A stretch of DNA of 9,517 nucleotides, from NCBI GenBank assembly GCA_021297975.1, contig JAJTHO010000129.1:1-9517 (forward strand), written 5' to 3'. Every line of letters begins with the position of its first letter. Within the stretch, counting starts at the first letter, position 1. A model generated the notes under the pieces. It made no database searches. It saw nothing but the letters and a program-made list of their open reading frames with translations, and was not told the DNA's origin. The stretch comes from Alphaproteobacteria bacterium. GTDB taxonomy: Bacteria; Pseudomonadota; Alphaproteobacteria; JAJTHO01. The position numbers and the translations under genes were made by a program. This document shows positions 5,852-9,517 of the stretch, one piece after another.

Positions 5852-7085
5852 AGCCGCTATCGCGGTGCGGCATTTAATGGCGCGGAAACGGCAAAGCCTT
5901 GTTTCTGTTGCCGGGATTATTTTAGGGGTTGCCTTTTTCTGCGCCATTGCCGCGATGATGCGCGGGACGGAGAACGATTTTATCAAGCGGCTCGTGGATA
6001 ATTCGCCGCATATCACCATCTATGATGATTTCCGCACCGCGCGCCAGCAGCCGCTGTTTGAGCTGTATCCCGCAGGCGCGGTTGAGCTTAAAAACGTCAA
6101 GCCGCTCCCTGAAAATCGCGGCATTCGCGGCTATCAGCAGGCGCTGGATTTTCTGGCGGCGTATCCGGGGGTGCGGGCGTCGCCGGTGCTGGCGGGACAA
6201 GGGCTGGTGAATTTTTCTGGGCGCGATTTTGGCATCACGCTGAACGGCATGATTCCCGAACAAATCAAGGATGTTACCACCATTTCCAATTACATGATTA
6301 ATGGGTCAGTGGATGATTTAATCGTCAATCCGGAGGGCATTATTATCGGCGCGGAATTACAGCGTAAACTGAGCCTGCACATGGGCAATGTGATTACGAT
6401 AACCGCGCCCGGCGGGCAGGTGCGGGCGTTTAAAATCGTGGGCGTTTTTCGCACTGGGCGGGCGGGCTATGATGAAAGCCAGACTTTTTTGCATATTAAG
6501 CGCGTGCAGGCGCTGCTGAATCGGCCAGACCGCGCCAACACGATTATTGTGAAAGTTCCAGACCCGTATAGCGCGTTTCGTATCGCCGCCGAGGTTGAGC
6601 AGCGCCTTGGTTATAAAGCCGTTTCCTGGGTTGAGGCGTCGCAAGATATCATGAACGCGCTCGCGGTGCGCAACACAATTATGTATTCCGTTGTGAGCGC
6701 GGTTTTGGTTGTCGCGGCGTTTGGGATTTATAATGTTATCAGCACCGTTGTGATGGAAAAACAGCGCGATATCGCGATTTTAAAGGCGCTGGGCTATACA
6801 GCGCGGCAGGTAAAACAGATTTTCTTGATACAGGGGGCGTGTCTCGGCGTTTTTGGCTGCGGGGTGGGGATTCCGCTGGGGATGCTGCTCATGCTGGGGC
6901 TGGGGCAGGTGACGCTGAAGCCGCCGGGCAGCACCGAGCCGGTCAACCTGCCGCTGGATTGGGGCGCGGGGCAGTTTTTGGTGGCGGCGGTGTTTGCGCT
7001 ATCGGCGGCGCTGCTGGCGGCGTATCTCCCGGCGCGGAAAGCCGCCAAAGTGCAGCCGGTGGATATTCTGCGGGGTGGGGCGTAA
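5841..7085 (+). CDS. ABC exporter permease, FtsX/MacB/LolC-like
   Basis: This 414-residue protein is the membrane component of the exporter, with the type VII (MacB/LolCE) layout. It has one N-terminal membrane helix (about 18-40), a large periplasmic domain (about 45-275), and three C-terminal helices (about 279-302, 327-355 and 377-396). The FtsX domain is recognisable from FGIYNVISTVVMEKQRDIAILKALGY (294-319), where the coupling helix EKQRDIAILKALG contacts the ATPase. The terminal block YLPARKAAKVQPVDILRGGA (395-414) is also typical. The ATG at 5841 lies inside the last codons of the adaptor gene, and the stop shares one base with the ATPase start (TAATG). Unlike MacB itself, permease and ATPase are separate chains. 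One permease gene is present, so a homodimer is expected. The large periplasmic domain should dock the adaptor. The substrate cannot be read from the sequence. Confidence 0.93.
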   Translation: MRLEAAIAVRHLMARKRQSLVSVAGIILGVAFFCAIAAMMRGTENDFIKRLVDNSPHITIYDDFRTARQQPLFELYPAGAVELKNVKPLPENRGIRGYQQALDFLAAYPGVRASPVLAGQGLVNFSGRDFGITLNGMIPEQIKDVTTISNYMINGSVDDLIVNPEGIIIGAELQRKLSLHMGNVITITAPGGQVRAFKIVGVFRTGRAGYDESQTFLHIKRVQALLNRPDRANTIIVKVPDPYSAFRIAAEVEQRLGYKAVSWVEASQDIMNALAVRNTIMYSVVSAVLVVAAFGIYNVISTVVMEKQRDIAILKALGYTARQVKQIFLIQGACLGVFGCGVGIPLGMLLMLGLGQVTLKPPGSTEPVNLPLDWGAGQFLVAAVFALSAALLAAYLPARKAAKVQPVDILRGGA

Positions 7086-7768
7086 TGGCGGCGGGGGATG
7101 TGCTGCTCAGCGGTGAGCATATCCGCCGGGTTTTAACTGGGGATGTGCCGGCAACCCTTGTCGATGATGCCAATTTGGAGATTCGCACCGGTGAGTTTGT
7201 TGCGATTATTGGCCCGTCTGGTTCGGGGAAATCCTCCTTGCTGTATATTTTGGGGCTTTTGGATAGGCCAACGTCGGGCGAGGTGATGCTGCTGGGGCAG
7301 GCGACCTCTGCGCTTAATGATGATGCGCGCACCGCGCTGCGGCTGAAACACTTAGGCTTTGTGTTTCAGGCGCACTTTTTATTGCCGGAGTTCACCGCGC
7401 TGGAGAACGTGCTGCTCCCCATGCAGCGCGCCGGGATGCCAGATACGGAGGCGCGGGCGCGCGCGAGCAGTTTGCTGACGGATTTGGGGCTTAAGGATAA
7501 GCAAAACAACCTGCCGCGCCAGCTTTCCGGAGGGCAAAGCCAGCGGGTTGCGATTGCGCGGGCGCTGGCGAATAAGCCCAGCCTGCTGCTGGCGGATGAG
7601 CCAACGGGGAATTTGGATACCCATTCCAGCGCAGCGGTGCAGGATATTTTGCGGGGTCTCGCGCATGAAGCCGGGCGGGCGGTTGTGGTTGTTACCCATG
7701 ATGCGGCGTTTGCGAAAAGCGCGGATCGGGTGATAAAGATTGTCGATGGGCGAATTGTTGCTACATAA
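7085..7768 (+). CDS. ABC exporter ATP-binding protein, LolD-like
   Basis: This 227-residue nucleotide-binding subunit powers the exporter. All ABC motifs are intact: Walker A GPSGSGKS (43-50), Q-loop glutamine Q95, signature LSGGQSQR (147-154), Walker B LLLADEP (167-173) with catalytic E172, D-loop residues just after, and the switch histidine H205 in VVVTHD. The Q-loop region LGFVFQAHFLLPEFTALENV (90-109) closely follows the LolD pattern. This places the protein in the LolD/MacB branch. An open frame continues upstream to 6839, but that part overlaps the permease in another frame and has Gly/Ala-rich nonsense composition. The ATG at 7085, overlapping the permease stop as TAATG, gives the normal LolD length and is preferred. 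The neighbouring adaptor argues for export across the envelope rather than for the canonical LolCDE function. Confidence 0.94.
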   Translation: MAAGDVLLSGEHIRRVLTGDVPATLVDDANLEIRTGEFVAIIGPSGSGKSSLLYILGLLDRPTSGEVMLLGQATSALNDDARTALRLKHLGFVFQAHFLLPEFTALENVLLPMQRAGMPDTEARARASSLLTDLGLKDKQNNLPRQLSGGQSQRVAIARALANKPSLLLADEPTGNLDTHSSAAVQDILRGLAHEAGRAVVVVTHDAAFAKSADRVIKIVDGRIVAT

Positions 7769-7776
7769 AAATATAT

Positions 7777-9372
7777 ATGACCATACCCGATTACTATCTC
7801 TTGCCCCGCACGGATGAATTCCAAAACGAATACTTGCCGCCGCATGAGGAGATGCTGCTTGCGTTAACCGGCTTTAGCGGCTCTGCGGGTTTTTTAGTTC
7901 TTGAGGGCACGCGCCAGCACGGGGCGCTGTTCGTTGATGGCCGCTATACGGTGCAGGCGCGGCAAGAGGTTGATGCGGCGCGGTTTGAGGTTGTATTAAG
8001 CAGTGAGCTGTCTCCGCGTGGCTGGCTGAAAGAACGGATAGGAGCAGCAGGGACGCTGCGCCTTGCCTATGACCCGTGGTACTGGACGGAAAAGCAGTTA
8101 AAGCCGTGGCGTGATGAGGCGGTGATTGAGTTATATCCCGTTGATACGGCGGCGTTGTGGCTAAATCGCCCGGCGGCGGCGCTATCCGAGATTGAGCCGC
8201 ATGAAGAGCGCTATGCCGGGCGCAGCAGCGCGGAAAAGCTGGCGGTCGTGCGGGACTTTATGGCGCAAAAGGGCGCGGGGGCGCTGGTGGTGTCTGATCC
8301 CGCATCGCTGTGCTGGCTTTTAAATGTGCGCGGGCGGGATGTGCCGTTTACGCCGCTGGTGTGCCGTTATGGTTTAATAACAGCAGCGAACGAGGCGATA
8401 TTAATGCGCGGGGAATTGATTGCCGCGCTGGAAGAGTTCCAAGGAACGGTGCTGTTTGATCAGGATACTGCCTCCATAGGACTGCTGAGCCTAGCGGGGG
8501 AGCGCGGGATTCTGGCGGAAAATCCGTGTTTAGTGCCGAAAGCATGTAAAAATCAGACGGAACAGGCGGGAATACGGGCGGCGCACCAGCGTGACGGGGC
8601 GGCGCTGACGGAATTTTTGGCTTGGTTGCGGGGTGAAGTGCGGCAACGCGATGTTACGGAGTTTGAGGCGGGCGAGCGGCTGACGGAATATCGTGCAGCG
8701 CAGCAGCTTTATGTTATGCCAAGTTTCCCGCCGATTGTCGGCAGCGGCGCGAACGGCGCGATTGTTCATTACCGCGCCCCCGAGCGCGGCAGCCGGGTGA
8801 TACAGCCGGGCGATGTTCTCTTGATAGATTCGGGCGGGCAATACCGCGACGGCACAACGGATGTGACGCGGACGGTGTGGCTTTGGGATACGCCCGCGCC
8901 GGATGCGGTGCGGCGGGCGTATACGCTTGTGTTAAAGGGGCATATTGCCTTGGCAGTGGCGCGTTTTCCTTTGGGCACAACCGGCGGGCAGCTGGACGTT
9001 CTGGCGCGGCAATATCTGTGGCAGGCTGGGCTGGATTATGACCACGGCACGGGGCACGGCGTGGGCGCGTTTTTATCGGTGCACGAAGGCTCCCAGAGCA
9101 TCAGCAAACGCGGCTTTAGTCAGCCGTTACTGCCGGGGATGATTTTGTCGAATGAGCCGGGGTATTATAAAGAAGGCGGGTTTGGCATTCGCCTCGAAAA
9201 CCTTGTTTTGGTTCGGGATGATCTGCCGCAGCCAGTGGGCGCGGAGCGGGCAATGTTGGGCTTTGAGACGCTGACGCGGGCGGCGTTTGATGATGCGCTG
9301 ATGGATGCCGCGCTGCTAAGTGCGGCGGAGCGGCAGTGGCTGGATGAATACAACAGAACTTTAGAGGCTTAG
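7777..9372 (+). CDS. Xaa-Pro aminopeptidase (aminopeptidase P, peptidase family M24B)
   Basis: This enzyme removes an N-terminal residue that precedes proline, in the cytoplasm, using two divalent metal ions (usually Mn). The 531-residue product has the three-part long-type layout: creatinase N-terminal domain (about 1-130, with LPRTDEFQNEY at 9-19 and LTGFSGSAG at 30-38), a second creatinase-like domain (about 145-300), and the M24 pita-bread domain (about 310-480). Its C-terminal segment resembles the M24_C tail (RAAFDDALMDAALLSAAERQ, 501-520). Metal ligands D351, D362, H427, E460 and E474 are all present, as are H331, H423 and H436 around the active site. No Shine-Dalgarno precedes the ATG at 7777. 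That ATG is the first start codon after an in-frame TGA at 7699, so the short N-terminus is real unless the sequence has an error. It follows the ATPase stop by 8 nt and may be read from the same transcript. A role in exporter function is not evident. Confidence 0.93.
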   Translation: MTIPDYYLLPRTDEFQNEYLPPHEEMLLALTGFSGSAGFLVLEGTRQHGALFVDGRYTVQARQEVDAARFEVVLSSELSPRGWLKERIGAAGTLRLAYDPWYWTEKQLKPWRDEAVIELYPVDTAALWLNRPAAALSEIEPHEERYAGRSSAEKLAVVRDFMAQKGAGALVVSDPASLCWLLNVRGRDVPFTPLVCRYGLITAANEAILMRGELIAALEEFQGTVLFDQDTASIGLLSLAGERGILAENPCLVPKACKNQTEQAGIRAAHQRDGAALTEFLAWLRGEVRQRDVTEFEAGERLTEYRAAQQLYVMPSFPPIVGSGANGAIVHYRAPERGSRVIQPGDVLLIDSGGQYRDGTTDVTRTVWLWDTPAPDAVRRAYTLVLKGHIALAVARFPLGTTGGQLDVLARQYLWQAGLDYDHGTGHGVGAFLSVHEGSQSISKRGFSQPLLPGMILSNEPGYYKEGGFGIRLENLVLVRDDLPQPVGAERAMLGFETLTRAAFDDALMDAALLSAAERQWLDEYNRTLEA

Positions 9373-9381
9373 GCGAGGCTG

Positions 9382-9517
9382 TTAATCTTGCAGCAAGACG
9401 CGGAGGTACTGTTGTGCCACACTATCCGAGCGGAAATCCAAGGCGCGCTGCAGTGCGGCAGAGCGTTGTTTTTCTGATCTACCCAGCGCCGCTTCCATGC
9501 CGCTGGCCAAGGCAGCC
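9382..9517 (-). CDS. C-terminal fragment of a possible glycosyltransferase (partial)
   Basis: Reading leftward from the right edge, one frame stays open for 44 codons to a TAA at 9384-9382. The visible residues run from AALASGMEAALGRSEKQRSA to the end ALDFRSDSVAQQYLRVLLQD. This pattern of a short helix with scattered Arg and Ala, then a Phe-Ser segment and a final QQYLRVL helix, resembles the C-terminal tail of GT-B (family 4 type) glycosyltransferases. The resemblance is general and no catalytic part is visible. The gene converges on the aminopeptidase gene with only 9 bp between the two stops, and I see no terminator hairpin there. Coding status is likely; the product name is tentative. Confidence 0.45.
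   Translation of the reverse strand, partial: AALASGMEAALGRSEKQRSAALQRALDFRSDSVAQQYLRVLLQD

Noticed and set aside
6839..7084. An 82-codon upstream extension of the ABC ATPase frame.
   Set aside because: It overlaps the permease in another frame, is Gly/Ala-rich without domain character, and the start at 7085 gives the normal length and a TAATG overlap.

Overview
The window looks like the chromosome of a free-living or host-associated alphaproteobacterium of fairly high GC. The evidence is the gene set lpxD-fabZ-lpxA followed by lpxI-lpxB. That order, with the LpxI-type (DUF1009) pyrophosphatase in place of LpxH, is the usual alphaproteobacterial lipid A arrangement. No genus can be named from the sequence alone. 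I see no phage, transposase, tRNA, rRNA or CRISPR array.

Left half (1-4334), lipid A synthesis on the minus strand. Transcription runs leftward through lpxD, fabZ and lpxA (overlapping or abutting), then lpxI and lpxB (4-nt overlap; lpxB leaves the window at base 1). Together they supply the LpxD, LpxA, LpxI and LpxB steps and the FabZ dehydratase that draws on the same 3-hydroxyacyl-ACP pool. The cluster is interrupted between lpxA and lpxI by a plus-strand gene for a membrane-anchored SIMPL (DUF541) protein. That gene ends in a strong nested hairpin terminator facing the end of lpxA. No bamA or ompH precedes lpxD.

Centre (4335-4563), a 229-bp divergent intergenic region with no gene. It holds a candidate sigma70-type promoter for lpxD and a 110-bp palindromic element that folds on paper into a three-armed cloverleaf. 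The outer end of the element supplies the -35 hexamer of that promoter.

Right half (4564-9372), a plus-strand gene run. It starts with a 62-codon proline-rich small ORF of unknown function with a strong ribosome binding site. Next is a three-gene ABC export operon: a membrane-fusion/adaptor protein with a TolC-docking type motif, an FtsX/MacB/LolC-like permease, and a LolD-like ATPase, with overlapping gene ends. Eight bases later comes an M24B Xaa-Pro aminopeptidase (aminopeptidase P) with all five metal ligands but an unusually short N-terminus.

Right edge (9382-9517), the last 44 codons of a minus-strand gene that could be a glycosyltransferase. Intergenic gaps are otherwise short; none exceeds 300 bases.
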